From: Nocardioides alcanivorans
GTDB taxonomy: Bacteria; Actinomycetota; Actinomycetes; Propionibacteriales; Nocardioidaceae
Direction: 5' to 3'
Assembly: GCF_021555175.1 (NCBI RefSeq)
Contig: NZ_JAKGRW010000053.1
Span: forward strand, 1 to 64,000
DNA: 64,000 nt
Positions 49,692 to 59,563 of this stretch are shown here, in pieces. The notes beneath the pieces are model-generated. The model did not search any database. It was given only the letters and a program-made list of their open reading frames with translations, and was not told the DNA's origin. How positions within the stretch are numbered: the first letter of the stretch is position 1; every line of letters starts with the position of its first letter. Position numbers and translations under genes: made by a program.

Positions 49692-51011
49692 TCACATGGT
49701 GACGTGCTCCAACAGGTCGGTCACCAGGGCGGCAATCGGCGAGCGCTCCGACCGGGTGAGGGTGACGTGGGCGAAGAGCGGGTGCCCCTTGAGCTTGTCG
49801 ACCACCGCCACCACTCCGTCGTGGCGTCCCACCCGGAGGTTGTCGCGCTGGGCGACATCATGGGTGAGGACGACCTTGGAGTTGGCGCCGATGCGGGAGA
49901 GCACGGTGAGCAGCACGTTGCGCTCGAGCGACTGTGCCTCGTCGACGATCACGAAGGCGTCGTGCAGGGAACGGCCACGGATGTGGGTCAGCGGCATCAC
50001 CTCGAGCATGCCGCGGTCGACGATCTCGTCGATCACGTGCTGGTTGGCCACCGCACCGAGGGTGTCGAAGACAGCCTGGCCCCACGGCGCCATCTTCTCG
50101 TTCTCGGTGCCGGGCAGGTAGCCGAGCTCCTGGCCGCCGACGGCGTAGAGCGGGCGGAAGACGACCACGCGCTTGTGCTGGCCACGCTCCATGACCGCCT
50201 CGAGCCCCGCGCACAGGGCGAGGGCACTCTTGCCGGTGCCGGCCCGGCCGCCCAGCGAGACGATCCCGACCTCGGGGTCGAGCAGCATCTCCAGCGCGAT
50301 CCGCTGCTCCGCCGAGCGACCGTGCAGACCGAAGGCCTCGCGATCACCCCGGACGAGGTGGACCTGCTTGTCGGGACCGACCCGGCCCAACGCCGTACCC
50401 CTCTCGGAGAGGAGCACCAGCCCGGTGTGACAGGGCAGGTCACGGGCGTCGTCGAGCAGGAGGGTGCCGTCCTCGTAGAGCTCGTCGATCACGTCGGCGC
50501 CGACGTCGAGCTCCTCCATCCCGGTCCAACCGCGCTCGGACTCGTGGACCGACTCGGCGCGGTACTCCTCCGCGGCCAGTCCGACCGCGGAGGCCTTGAT
50601 GCGCAGCGGGAGGTCCTTGGAGACCAAGGTGACGTCCGCGCCCTCCTCAGCGAGGTTCTTGGCAACCGCGAGGATGCGGGTGTCGTTGTCGCCGAGGCGG
50701 AAGCCGCTCGGCAGGGCCTCGGGGTTGGTGTGGTTGAGCTCGACGCGGAGGCTGCCACCGCCCTCGCCGATCGGCACCGGCTTGTCGAGGCGCCCGTGCA
50801 GCACCCGCAGTTCGTCGAGCATCCGCAGCGCGGACCGGGCAAAGTAGCCCAGCTCGGGGTGGTGGCGTTTGCCCTCGAGTTCGGTGATCACGACCACCGG
50901 GAGGACCACCTCGTGCTCGTCGAACCGACGGATCGCGCCGGGATCGGCCAGCAGGACGCTGGTGTCGAGCACATAGGTGCGCACGGAGTTCACGGTCTGC
51001 TTGGCTGCCAT
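49692..51011 (-). CDS. phoH2: PIN-domain plus PhoH-type ATPase fusion
   Basis: 439 residues from the ATG at 51011. The N-terminal ~150 residues are a PIN-type nuclease domain ([13 protein letters not shown] at its start, [13 protein letters not shown] and [14 protein letters not shown] at its end). The rest is a PhoH ATPase with [17 protein letters not shown] and [12 protein letters not shown]-PhoH fusions in mycobacteria have RNA helicase and ribonuclease activity. The 345-bp upstream region is long for a simple promoter. Confidence 0.9.
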   Translation of the reverse strand: MAAKQTVNSVRTYVLDTSVLLADPGAIRRFDEHEVVLPVVVITELEGKRHHPELGYFARSALRMLDELRVLHGRLDKPVPIGEGGGSLRVELNHTNPEALPSGFRLGDNDTRILAVAKNLAEEGADVTLVSKDLPLRIKASAVGLAAEEYRAESVHESERGWTGMEELDVGADVIDELYEDGTLLLDDARDLPCHTGLVLLSERGTALGRVGPDKQVHLVRGDREAFGLHGRSAEQRIALEMLLDPEVGIVSLGGRAGTGKSALALCAGLEAVMERGQHKRVVVFRPLYAVGGQELGYLPGTENEKMAPWGQAVFDTLGAVANQHVIDEIVDRGMLEVMPLTHIRGRSLHDAFVIVDEAQSLERNVLLTVLSRIGANSKVVLTHDVAQRDNLRVGRHDGVVAVVDKLKGHPLFAHVTLTRSERSPIAALVTDLLEHVTM

Positions 51012-51356
51012 GACTGACCTCCAACCGGGGGCGCACCCGCGCCCGGTCAACTCACACAGGTGGGCCGGGACACCCGAAGGCCGGGGCGCCGGCCTCCACG
51101 TCGAGACCCCACGATGATCGCCGTGGTGTCTCGTCTCTGGTCGTGAATGCTCACGAGCGGGCCTCCTGGCATCGGTCCGGCTTCCCCACCGGTCGACGCC
51201 TTCGACGCTAGCTCGCGAGGCCTGTCGATTCGGGAGACACGCCCGTGCGCGGGGTTGCGGCCACGTGAACAGTCCGCGTCCAGCAGCGATAGTCCCGGAC
51301 GGATTTGTCGCGGAACCGCAGGAAGGACTACAAGTTCGTCAGGGACTATCCACGAG
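51012..51356. other. 345-bp intergenic region upstream of phoH
   Basis: Contains an imperfect hairpin with arms GAGACCCCACG (51103-51113) and CGTGGTGTCTC (51122-51132), a GGCCGG...CCGGCC stem at 51079-51094, and the second 64-bp element (51288-51351) close to the uppS stop. No coding signal. The hairpins could form a leader for phoH on the minus strand. Confidence 0.5.
51288..51351. repeat. 64-bp element with palindromic ends, copy B
   Basis: Begins GATAGTCCCGGACG and ends CGTCAGGGACTATC plus one C. Same length and same ends as copy A at 6935-6998 but in the opposite orientation: each copy has one T-type arm (GATAGTCCCTGACG) and one G-type arm. The reverse complement shares about half of its 35-base centre with copy A. 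It lies between uppS and phoH. Confidence 0.7.
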
Positions 51357-52133
51357 TCATTGGCCGAATCGGCGCTCGCGGTCGGCGTAGGCACGCAGGG
51401 CCCGGAGGAAGTCGACACGACGGAAGTCGGGCCAGAAGGCCTCGCAGAAATAGAACTCGCTCTTGGCGCTCTGCCAGAGGAGGAAGCCCCCGAGGCGTTG
51501 CTCCCCGGACGTCCGGATGACGAGGTCGGGGTCGGGCTGGCCCTTGGTGTAGAGGTGGGCACCGATCTGCTCGACGGAGATCTTGGCCGCGAGCTCCTCC
51601 ATCGTGGTGCCCGCAGCAGCCTCCTCGAGGAGGATCGAGCGCATCGCGTCGGCGATCTCGCGACGGCCGCCGTAACCCACGGCGATGTTGACCAGCATGC
51701 CGTCGACGTCGCGGGTGGCCTCCTCAGCCTCCTTGAGCCGCTCCGCGGTGGGTTGCGGGAGGAGATCGAGCGCGCCCACCGGGTGCAGTCGCCAACGCCG
51801 TTGGTCAGCGAGCGAGAGCACGGCCTCCTCGATGATCCCCAGCAGCGGTTCGAGCTCGGCAGGCGACCGGTTGAGGTTGTCGGTGGAGAGCAGCCACAAG
51901 GTGACCACCTCGATACCGACCTCCTCGCTCCAGCACAGCATCGGCTCGATGTTGGCGGCGCCGGCCCGGTGGCCGTGCGCGGTGTCGGCGCCGACGGCCT
52001 TCGCCCAACGCCGGTTGCCGTCGAGCATCACCCCGATGTGCTTGGGCAGGCGGTCGATCGGCAGGGCACGCACCATCCGCGCCTCGTACGCCGGATAGAG
52101 CGCGCGCCGGATCGCCTGCTTCCACTTCGCCAC
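51357..52133 (-). CDS. uppS: Isoprenyl (undecaprenyl) diphosphate synthase family protein
   Basis: 258 residues from the GTG at 52133. Cis-prenyltransferase motifs: HIGVMLDGNRRWAK (catalytic Asp), GHRAGAANIE, LWLLSTDNLNR, and VIRTSGEQRLGGFLLWQSAKSEFYF. Makes a polyprenyl or Z-farnesyl diphosphate carrier for the cell envelope. Minus strand; divergent from the hemolysin III gene. Confidence 0.92.
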   Translation of the reverse strand: MAKWKQAIRRALYPAYEARMVRALPIDRLPKHIGVMLDGNRRWAKAVGADTAHGHRAGAANIEPMLCWSEEVGIEVVTLWLLSTDNLNRSPAELEPLLGIIEEAVLSLADQRRWRLHPVGALDLLPQPTAERLKEAEEATRDVDGMLVNIAVGYGGRREIADAMRSILLEEAAAGTTMEELAAKISVEQIGAHLYTKGQPDPDLVIRTSGEQRLGGFLLWQSAKSEFYFCEAFWPDFRRVDFLRALRAYADRERRFGQ

Positions 52134-52218
52134 AGGTTGATGGTAACCACCGACCTCCCCGCGTGAGGTGCGACGCATTCATCTGACCGCCAACCTACGG
52201 TCCGGTAAGTTGTGGACC

Positions 52219-52959
52219 ATGAACGACATGATCCGTACGCGCGTGGACGCGGTCCGCGACGGTTTCGACGACCTGGTCGACCGCGTCGAGGATCGGCTCG
52301 ACGACCTCAAGCCGAAACTTCGCGGCTGGCTCCACGCAGCGACCGTGCCGCTGATCCTCGCTGCCGGCATCGTGCTGATCGTGCTCTCCCCGACCACGTC
52401 CACCCGGGTCGGCTCGACGGTCTTCGTCGTCTCCGCGCTGGTGCTCTTCGGAGTCTCGGCCGTCTACCACCGCGGCACGTGGTCACCGAGGACGTGGGCG
52501 GTGCTGCGACGCTTCGACCACGCCAACATCTTCGTGTTGATCGCTGGCTCCTACACGCCGTTCGCGCTGCTCTTCCTGGAGGGGACTGCTCAGGCCACCC
52601 TGCTCTCGGTGGTGTGGGTCGCCGCGATCGGTGGCGTCTTCTTCCGGGTCTTCTGGACCGATGCGCCGCGCTGGCTCTACACCCCGATGTACATCGCCCT
52701 CGGTTGGGCAGCGCTCTTCTTCATCCCTCAGTTCATCGACGGCGCCGGCCGCTTCCAGGCGGGCATCGCCATCTCCGCACTCGTGCTCGTCGCCGTCGGC
52801 GGCGTGCTCTACACGCTCGGCGGCGTGGTCTACGGATTCAAGCGCCCCAACCCCTGGCCGCGCTACTTCGGGTTCCACGAGGTGTTCCACACGTTCACGA
52901 TCCTGGCGTTCATCACCCATTACGTCGGCGTCTCGCTCGCGACCTACTCCCTGCGCTGA
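52219..52959 (+). CDS. Hemolysin III / PAQR-family membrane protein
   Basis: 246 residues, seven membrane helices. RGWLHAATVPLIL, SAVYHRGTWS, RRFDHANIFVLIAGSYTPFALL and FHEVFHTFTILAF are the family's conserved segments, with the metal-binding His cluster. Function in bacteria is unclear; possibly a ceramidase-like hydrolase. The amphipathic start (RTRVDAVRDGFDDLVDRVEDRLDDL) is a charged helix. Confidence 0.9.
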   Translation: MNDMIRTRVDAVRDGFDDLVDRVEDRLDDLKPKLRGWLHAATVPLILAAGIVLIVLSPTTSTRVGSTVFVVSALVLFGVSAVYHRGTWSPRTWAVLRRFDHANIFVLIAGSYTPFALLFLEGTAQATLLSVVWVAAIGGVFFRVFWTDAPRWLYTPMYIALGWAALFFIPQFIDGAGRFQAGIAISALVLVAVGGVLYTLGGVVYGFKRPNPWPRYFGFHEVFHTFTILAFITHYVGVSLATYSLR

Positions 52960-52963
52960 CCAT

Positions 52964-53773
52964 TCACAGCGGTCCGCCGAGCCGCCAGTAGCCGGTGAAC
53001 TGGATCCGATCCGGGTCCTGACCACGCGCGACGAGGCGCCGGCGTACGTCGCCCACCACCGCGGACTCCCCCGCGGCCCAGACGAAGCCGACCGGCAGGG
53101 GAGATCCTCCAGCGCCCGCAGCAGCTCCGTTGCAGCGCCAGCTGGATCGTCGACGACGCGCACGCGTACGCCGTCAGGGACGCTCAGCTGCGGCACCGTC
53201 TCCCGGACGGGCACACTGAGCAGCACCTCCCCCTGAGGCCGGCCGGCCAGGTCTCGAGGAGGCGGGCCACTGCGGGCAGTGCGGTGACGTCACCGATGAC
53301 CACCAGGTCGTTGACCTGCGGCAGCGCACGGCTCACCCGCGGCCCGACCACCACCACCTCGTCACCCGGAGCGACCGAGGCGAGCCAGTCCATCGCAGCA
53401 CCCTCCGGGTGCATGACCAGGTCGACCCACAGCTCGCCGGCGGCGAGGCGGCGCACCGTGTACTCGCGCGCCACGACCACGCCCGCGTCCGACGGCCCCA
53501 ATCCTCCGCCCGCCGTGGGCACCGGCAGCGCGGTGGCCCCTGTGACGGGATCGGGAGGCAGAGGACGACCACGTCGTCGAAAGCGGGGCTGGTCACTGCC
53601 GCATGCCCCTGCCCAGCGCGCGTGAAGGCTCCCAACTCGTCGCCGGCGAACACCACCCGGCGTACCGACCCACTCACCTGCTCGAGGCGTCGTACGGCGA
53701 GGCGACGCAGCACCGTCGGCTGCCAGCTCTCGCTCCGGTGCCGGTTCCGTGGCCGTCGCACGGGCTCAGCCAC
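52964..53773 (-). CDS. Siderophore-interacting protein, ferric-siderophore reductase (three frameshifts)
   Basis: 270 residues after repair. FAD-binding ferredoxin-reductase fold: VRRVVFAGDELGAF, REYTVRR, VDLVMHPEGAAMDWLASVAPGDEVVVVGPR and a C-terminal GYWRLGGP. It reduces ferric siderophores after uptake. Breaks at 53552-53554 (restores CLPPDPVTGATALP), 53230-53234 (restores LRGEVLLSVPV) and 53099-53102 (restores EDLPLPVGFVWAAG). Start GTG at 53773 overlaps the end of fepG, so it closes the iron-uptake operon. Confidence 0.85.
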
Positions 53774-54842
53774 GGCGCCCCTCCCGCCACAGGAGACCGA
53801 GGAAGAACAGCCCGCCGAGCACGACGGTGACCACTCCGACCGGCACCGGCAACGCGAAGGCATGCTGGGCGACCAGGTCACTGACGAGCAGCAGCAGACC
53901 ACCGACGAGGGCCGCTGGAAGGACTCGGTCGCTGCGGGTGAGCATCCGCGCCACGTGGGGCGCGACCAGGGCGACGAAGGAGATCGGGCCAGCGGTGGCG
54001 ACCGCGAACGCAGCGGTCAGGGTCGCGGCAACCAGCAGGAGGGCTCGGGTGCGGCCGACCCGGACGCCCAGTGCGACGGCGACCTCGTCGCCCAGCGCGA
54101 GCGCGCGCAGGTTCGCCGACTGCTTCCACACCACCGCACCGGCGAGGACCAGGCAGAGGAGCGGCAACCTGAGCTCCGACCAGCCGCGGCCCTGCAACGA
54201 GCCGATCAACCAGGTCTGGGCGGTGACCGCGCTGGCCACGAAGACCCGCGCGAGCAGATGTGCCACGATCGCGCTCGCCACGGCTCCGAGAGCGACCCCG
54301 AGCAGCACGAGCCGGGCACCGCTGAGACCACGCCACCACGCCAGCAGCGCAATCAGGCCCGAGGTCACGACGGCACCGGTCACGGCGCCGGCGGCGACCT
54401 GGGCAAGCCCTCCGCCCAGCAGCAACAGCACGACGGCACCGCCCGCCGAAGCGCCCTGCGTGACTCCGATGATGTCCGGGCTGGCCAACGGGTTCCGGGT
54501 CAGCGCACAGAAGACGGCACCGGACGTTGCCAGGCTGGCACCCACCACCACGGCAACCAGGGCTCGGGGCAGTCGCCGCTCATAGATGAAGAAGTCGGTG
54601 ATCCGGTCGGGCGGGTTGCCCAGCAGGGTCGACACCGCGTCGGCGGCGGTGATCCGGAACTCGCCGATCACCAAGGAGGCGAGCACGACGCTCACGAGCA
54701 GCACGACGAGAATCACGGTCACCACTGCGGGACGGACCTCGAACCGCAACGACCAGCCGTCGTTCCCGCGGGGCCGCAGCACTCGGTGGCCGACGGGAAG
54801 GGAGCTGCGCTCGCGAACGGGCGGCGTACCCTCGCCCGTCAC
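53766..54842 (-). CDS. fepG: Ferric-siderophore ABC transporter permease
   Basis: 358 residues, about nine membrane helices of the BtuC/FecCD fold. Visible family features: RLPRALVAVVVGASLATSGAVFCALTRNPLASPDIIGVTQGASAG and the ATPase-contact helix GPISFVALVAPHVARML. Overlaps the fepD gene (ATGA), 5'-end of the operon being fepD. Confidence 0.92.
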   Translation of the reverse strand: MTGEGTPPVRERSSLPVGHRVLRPRGNDGWSLRFEVRPAVVTVILVVLLVSVVLASLVIGEFRITAADAVSTLLGNPPDRITDFFIYERRLPRALVAVVVGASLATSGAVFCALTRNPLASPDIIGVTQGASAGGAVVLLLLGGGLAQVAAGAVTGAVVTSGLIALLAWWRGLSGARLVLLGVALGAVASAIVAHLLARVFVASAVTAQTWLIGSLQGRGWSELRLPLLCLVLAGAVVWKQSANLRALALGDEVAVALGVRVGRTRALLLVAATLTAAFAVATAGPISFVALVAPHVARMLTRSDRVLPAALVGGLLLLVSDLVAQHAFALPVPVGVVTVVLGGLFFLGLLWREGRRG

Positions 54843-55900
54843 ACCGCCACCCGACGTCCCACGGTCAGGAAGAGCACGAGGATCGGCGCTCCGATGAAGG
54901 CCGAGACCACGCCAGCAGGCGTCTCCGCGCCGCCGCCGATGATCCGTCCGAGCACGTCGGCCACGAGCAGCAGGGCCGGTGCGAGCACCATCGACAGGGG
55001 CACGATCAACCGGAGGCTGGGGCCGACCATGGCCCGCACGAGGTGCGGTACCACCAGGCCGATGAAGCCGATGGGACCGGCCAGGGCGGTGGCGGTTCCT
55101 GCCAGCAGCGAGACCGCCACCAGGCTGAGCAGCCGGACGCGGGTCGGACTGACCCCCAGGGCCACGGCACTGTCGTCGCCGAGTGCGACGGCGTCCAGGC
55201 CGCGGAGCATGGCGAACGTGAGCAGGACACCGGCGACGATCAGCGGCACCACACCCATGACCTCACCGACCGGCCGTGCGGTCAGCGAGCCGACCTGCCA
55301 GTAGCGATAGGCATCGAGCACCTCCTCGTCGAGTACGACGATCGCCTGGCTGATCCCCGAGAGGACTGCCGCCAGCGCCACGCCGGCCAAGGTGAGGCGG
55401 ACAGGCGAACCGGCTGCCATTCGGCTCGCACTGAGCACCAGCACGACAGCCGAGGCGAAGGCGGCGCCGGCCAGGCCGAACCAGACCGTCGAGGCCAGCC
55501 CCATCCCACCCGTGATCGTGATGCCCAGCACGACTCCGAGTGCTGCACCGGCGTTGACGCCGAGGATCCCCGGGTCCGCGATGGGGTTGCGGGTCACTGC
55601 CTGCATGAGAGCACCTGCCGCGCCGAGGGCACAACCGCAGACCAGGCCGAGCACCGTACGGCTCATCCGCAGGTCGCCGACGATGGCGACGACACCCTCC
55701 GCGCCGTGGCCGAACAACGCGCGCACCACGTCAATCGGCGGCACCGAACGGGCACCGACTGCCACGCTGAGAACCATCGCGATCGCCAGGCTCGCGACCA
55801 CCACGGACACGGCTATCGGCAACTCCCGGCGACGTCTGATCCCGGGCAGGGCAGGCGGTGCGACATCAGGGTCGACCTGCGTCGATGGCGATTCGGGCAC
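54839..55900 (-). CDS. fepD: Ferric-siderophore ABC transporter permease
   Basis: 353 residues of the same FecCD fold: MSRTVLGLVCGCALGAAGALMQAVTRNPIADPGILGVNAGAALGV and GPIGFIGLVVPHLVRAM. The first gene of the minus-strand half, opposite fepB across a shared iron box. Together with fepG it forms the membrane channel of the importer. Confidence 0.92.
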   Translation of the reverse strand: MPESPSTQVDPDVAPPALPGIRRRRELPIAVSVVVASLAIAMVLSVAVGARSVPPIDVVRALFGHGAEGVVAIVGDLRMSRTVLGLVCGCALGAAGALMQAVTRNPIADPGILGVNAGAALGVVLGITITGGMGLASTVWFGLAGAAFASAVVLVLSASRMAAGSPVRLTLAGVALAAVLSGISQAIVVLDEEVLDAYRYWQVGSLTARPVGEVMGVVPLIVAGVLLTFAMLRGLDAVALGDDSAVALGVSPTRVRLLSLVAVSLLAGTATALAGPIGFIGLVVPHLVRAMVGPSLRLIVPLSMVLAPALLLVADVLGRIIGGGAETPAGVVSAFIGAPILVLFLTVGRRVAV

Positions 55901-55923
55901 GCCGGAACCCTAACGAGACGCGC

Positions 55924-55942
55924 TCAGGAAAGGCTAACCTGA
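55924..55942. promoter_or_regulatory. DtxR/IdeR-type iron box between fepD and fepB
   Basis: TCAGGAAAGGCTAACCTGA agrees with the DtxR consensus TTAGGTTAGCCTAACCTAA at 14 of 19 positions and has matching TCAGG/CCTGA ends. It lies between the divergent genes and should control both by iron. Confidence 0.6.
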
Positions 55943-55962
55943 CCTGTGATTGGATGTCGGCC

Positions 55963-56897
55963 ATGTTCTTCTCCTCCTTCCGCAAGCGCGCGCTGCCCGG
56001 CGTGCTGGTGACGGCACTCGCCGCCTCGCTCAGCCTCTCTGCCTGCTCGTCCGACGACGACTCGCCCAAGAGCGCCGACGCCTACACCGTTCAGCACGCC
56101 ATGGGACAGACCGTCGTCGACGGCGAGCCCGAGCGCATCGTCGTGCTGGACTCCCCGCACCTCGACGCGCTGGTCGCCCTGGGCAAGACGCCGGTCGGCA
56201 TCACCGAGTCCGGCGCGGGAAGCGGCGCTCCGCCATACCTCGCCGACAAGCTCGGCGACGTCGAGATCGTGGGCCTGACCGCCGAGCCCGACATCGACGC
56301 GATCGCCAACCTGGCGCCCGACCTGATCATCGGCGCCAAGGTTCGCCACGAGGCGATCTATGACGAGCTCTCCGGCATCGCCCCGACCGTCTTCTCCATC
56401 GACTCCGGCACCAACTGGACCGAGCAGGCCACGATCACCGCCGCCGCCGTGCAGGCCGAGGACGAGATGGACGGGCTGCTCGACGACCTGTCCGAGCGCA
56501 TCGCCGAGGTCGGCGACAAGGTCGGAGCCGAAGGCCGCACCGCCTCGATCGTCCGCTTCCGCCCCGACAACTTCCGTCTCTACGGCCCCGAGACGTTCTC
56601 CGGTTCGGTGCTCACCGAAATGGGCTTCGACCTGGGCGAGCGCACGTGGGACGAGTACTCGATGGCGGAGCTCTCCCCGAGCTCTACGAGCAGATCACCG
56701 GCGACCTGGTCTTCTTCACCAACCCCGGAGGTGACCCCCAGGCAACGACCATGGCGACGGTCACCAAGCTGTGGGGCGACCTTCCCGCGGTCAAGGCCGA
56801 CGCGACGCACGAGGTCGAGGACGAGACCTGGATGGTCGGCATCGGCGTCCTCGGCGCCACGGAGATCCTCCAGGACATCGAGGAGATCCTCGGCTGA
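55963..56897 (+). CDS. fepB: Ferric-siderophore binding lipoprotein (one frameshift)
   Basis: 311 residues after repair (314 from the ATG at 55954). The N-terminus FFSSFRKRALPGVLVTAL leads to the lipobox SLSAC. The body is a clustered-helix iron-binding protein: PERIVVLDSPHLDALVALGKTPVG, DIDAIANLAPDLIIG, FSGSVLTEMGFDLGERTWDEYSMAEL. The C run at about 56674-56677 needs one more C to give LSPELYEQITGDLVFFTNPGG. Confidence 0.88.
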
Positions 56898-57720
56898 TGC
56901 CAGCTCCGTCGGACGCTGCCTCCGACCGCGAGCCGGTTGCGCTCGCGGTCGAGGGGGCGACGCTGGCCTACGAGCGTCGGGTCATCGCCCGCGATCTCGA
57001 CCTGGAGCTGCCCGATGACGGGTTCACGGTCATCGTCGGCCCCAACGCGTGCGGCAAGTCGACGCTCCTGAAGTCGCTCGCGCGGGTGTTGACGCCGAGT
57101 GCCGGGCGGATCCTGCTCGACGGCAAGGAGATCCAGCGCCACCGCAGCAAGGACGTCGCCCGCCGCATCGGGCTGCTCCCCAGAGCGCGATCAGCCCTGA
57201 CGGGATCCGGGTCGCCGATCTCGTCTCCCGCGGCCGGCAACCGCACCACAGTCCACTGCGCCAGTGGAGCCGTGCCGACGACGTCGCGGTCAGCTCTGCG
57301 CTGGCGGCCACCAACGTCACCGACCTGACCGACCGCTTCGTCGACGAGCTCTCGGGCGGGCAGCGCCAGCGAGTCTGGATCTCCCTCCTGCTCGCCCAGC
57401 AGACCCCGATCCTGCTGCTCGACGAGCCCACCACCTTCCTGGACATCGCCCACCAGTACGACGTGCTCGAGCTGCTGCGCACCCAGCACGAGCTCGGGCG
57501 CATGGTGGTTGCGGTGCTGCACGACCTCAACCAGGCCGCGCGCTATGCCTCGCACCTCGTCGTGATGAAGAGTGGCTCCGTGGTCGCCTCCGGCACACCC
57601 CACGACGTACTCACCGCCGACCTCGTCGAGGAGGTCTTCGGGCTCGCCTGCATCGTCGTGCCCGATCCCGTCACCGGGCATCCGTCGGTCGTGCCGCTCG
57701 ATCCGCGCACCCCACGCTGA
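56897..57720 (+). CDS. fepC: Ferric-siderophore ABC transporter ATPase (one frameshift)
   Basis: 274 residues after repair. VIVGPNACGKSTLLKSLARVLTP (Walker A), LSGGQRQRVWISLLLAQ (signature), LLLDEPTTFLDIAHQ (Walker B) and AVLHDLNQAARYA (switch His) mark FepC/FhuC. The C run 57178-57181 needs one more C to give LLPQSAISPDGIRVADLVSRGRQP. Start ATG overlaps the fepB stop (TGATG). Confidence 0.9.
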
Positions 57721-57839
57721 CCTCCGCCGTACCTCCAACGTCAGACTGCGTCACCAAATTGCATGCTTGGCGTGCGTGGCTACGGCCCACAAGCGACAAG
57801 TTCCCCGCCCGGGCGGGGAATTGCCGAGAGTGGAGGCGT

Positions 57840-58529
57840 TCAGGCCTTCCGCAACCACGGGGCGAGGACGAAGACCCCCGAGCCCTCGGCGCAGACACCG
57901 TCGGCGGTGCTGAGCTCGGACTGCACGGTGAAGGAGTTGCGGCCGATCGCTGAGACCCAGGCGCGCACGGAGATCGGGCCGAGGCGGGTGGGCTGCAGGT
58001 ACTTGACCGTGAGGGTGCCGGTGAAGGTGGTGCCCTTGGCGTGGCTGTGGGCGGCCCGACCGCTGGCATGGTCGATCGCCATCGCGATCCAGCCACCGTG
58101 CAGGCATCCCGCCGGCCCTTCGTAGGCCGCGCCCACCGTGGCACTGAAGAAGGCCTTGCCGTCGGCGTTGCTGACCTCTCGCAGCGGCGGCGCGGTCGCA
58201 TTGCGCAGCCCGGTTGCTGCGTTGCCCCAGTGCCACACGTCACCGTCGTCGTTCATGTGGACCCCGTGGCTACCGGTGTCGCTCCGCTTGCGCAGCAACT
58301 CCAGCGCCGAGGTGACATGGCTGCGCACCTCGGCGACCACGTCGGCGTCGACCTGACTGAGGATCGTCGCCTCCACCAGCTCACGCACCTCAGCGGTCAA
58401 CGGCCCCCACACCTCGGCCCGTTCAGCGAGCTCGGCCGAAGTGATGTTCTCGTGCACCATCTTGGCGTAGTCCGGGCGCGGGCGCACCGGATCGGCCACC
58501 GGGGTGAAGTCGGCGGGGCTGCTGGTCAT
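57840..58529 (-). CDS. PaaI-type hotdog thioesterase with N-terminal extension
   Basis: 229 residues from the ATG at 58529. The C-terminal half is a hotdog fold with GPAGCLHGGWIAMAIDHASGRAA, the PaaI-like HGG motif, and the VKYLQPTRLGPISVRAWV strand. The first ~90 residues are a helical extension (ELVEATILSQVDADVVAEVRSHV) often seen in these actinobacterial proteins. Acyl-CoA hydrolysis is likely; the substrate is unknown. Confidence 0.75.
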   Translation of the reverse strand: MTSSPADFTPVADPVRPRPDYAKMVHENITSAELAERAEVWGPLTAEVRELVEATILSQVDADVVAEVRSHVTSALELLRKRSDTGSHGVHMNDDGDVWHWGNAATGLRNATAPPLREVSNADGKAFFSATVGAAYEGPAGCLHGGWIAMAIDHASGRAAHSHAKGTTFTGTLTVKYLQPTRLGPISVRAWVSAIGRNSFTVQSELSTADGVCAEGSGVFVLAPWLRKA

Positions 58530-58703
58530 CAAGATCCTCACGACAGGGTGCGTACGTCGCAGCCACTGTGCCGCCTCGCGCCACCGTTCGCGGACGCTGT
58601 CCCGCCCTCCGGGTCCCGCCAGCGACGTCCTGAGAGCCACGCCACACGGCCGATCACCGCTCCTTCCCTTGTCCGCGAGCCTTTCGAAGCGTACGATCAC
58701 GAT

Positions 58704-58726
58704 ATATCGCGAAACGGTCGCGATAT
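58704..58726. promoter_or_regulatory. PadR operator candidate
   Basis: ATATCGCGA (58704-58712) and its complement TCGCGATAT (58718-58726), a 9-bp perfect inverted repeat 31 bp before the PadR start. Similar ATAT-CGCG sites are usual for self-controlling PadR genes. Confidence 0.6.
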
Positions 58727-58756
58727 GATTCAGAAGACAACATGAAGGAGTTCCCC

Positions 58757-59502
58757 ATGAACAGCCATGGAGACAACACCGAACGCAACACCCCTGACGA
58801 GTCCGGCCGCGGGCGACACGGTGAGGGTCGCGGACGAGGCCGACGCGGTCCCGACGGCGGCGATCACAGCCGAGACGAGCGCGGCCGTAGTCACGGCGAC
58901 CGGCGTCGAGGCGGACGACGTGAAGGCGGACCCGACTTCGCAGGATTCGGCCACGGCGGCCCGCCCCCGTGGCTGGCCGGCCTGTTCGACGGCCCAGGAG
59001 CGGGCCGAGGGCGCGGGCGAGGTCGCGGCGCCCCCAAGGTGCGCCGTGGCGATGTCCGCTCGGCGATCCTCGATGTGCTCCGCAACGCCGACGAGGCCAT
59101 CAACGGCTACCAGGTGATCCAGCAGATCGCCGAGCGCACCGGTGACGCCTGGCGCCCGAGCCCCGGGTCGGTCTATCCGACGATCCAGCAGCTGCAGGAC
59201 GAAGGACTGGTCGCCAGCGACGAGGCCAGCGGCCGCCGCACCCTCGACCTCACCGAGGCAGGGTGACCTACTGCAGCGAGCACGATGACGAGCTCGCCGC
59301 CGTCTGGGCTCCGTTCGACGACGAGGCCGACGACGAGGCCGGCGACCCGCGCAACCTCAAGCCGGTGATCGCCCAGGTCATGTCGGCCGTGTGGCAGATC
59401 GCCTCGACCGGCACCCCCGGCCAGCGGGAGGCAGCCGTCGACATCCTCGCCGACACCCGCCGCAGGCTCTACGGCGTGCTCGCCGACGGAGACGAGGCAT
59501 GA
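58757..59502 (+). CDS. PadR-family regulator with Arg/Gly-rich N-terminal region (one frameshift)
   Basis: 248 residues after repair. The PadR winged helix is at about residues 95-165: RRGDVRSAILDVLRNADEAINGYQVIQQIAER and SPGSVYPTIQQLQDEGLV. The first 85 residues are a low-complexity segment of Arg, Gly, Asp, Ser and His. ATG at 58757 has AAGGAG 6 bp upstream. The G run 59261-59263 needs one more G to give LTEAGVTYCSEHDDELAAVW. Confidence 0.82.
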
Positions 59503-59508
59503 GCGACA

Positions 59509-59541
59509 GTCAGGCGGGCCGGCACCACCGGTCCGCCTGAC
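59509..59541. terminator. Bidirectional terminator
   Basis: Arms GTCAGGCGG (59509-59517) and CCGCCTGAC (59533-59541) with a further CCGG/CCGG pairing inside. Lies between the convergent PadR and 59564 genes. Confidence 0.65.
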
Positions 59542-59563
59542 CTCCCTCGTCCAACGGCGGAGA

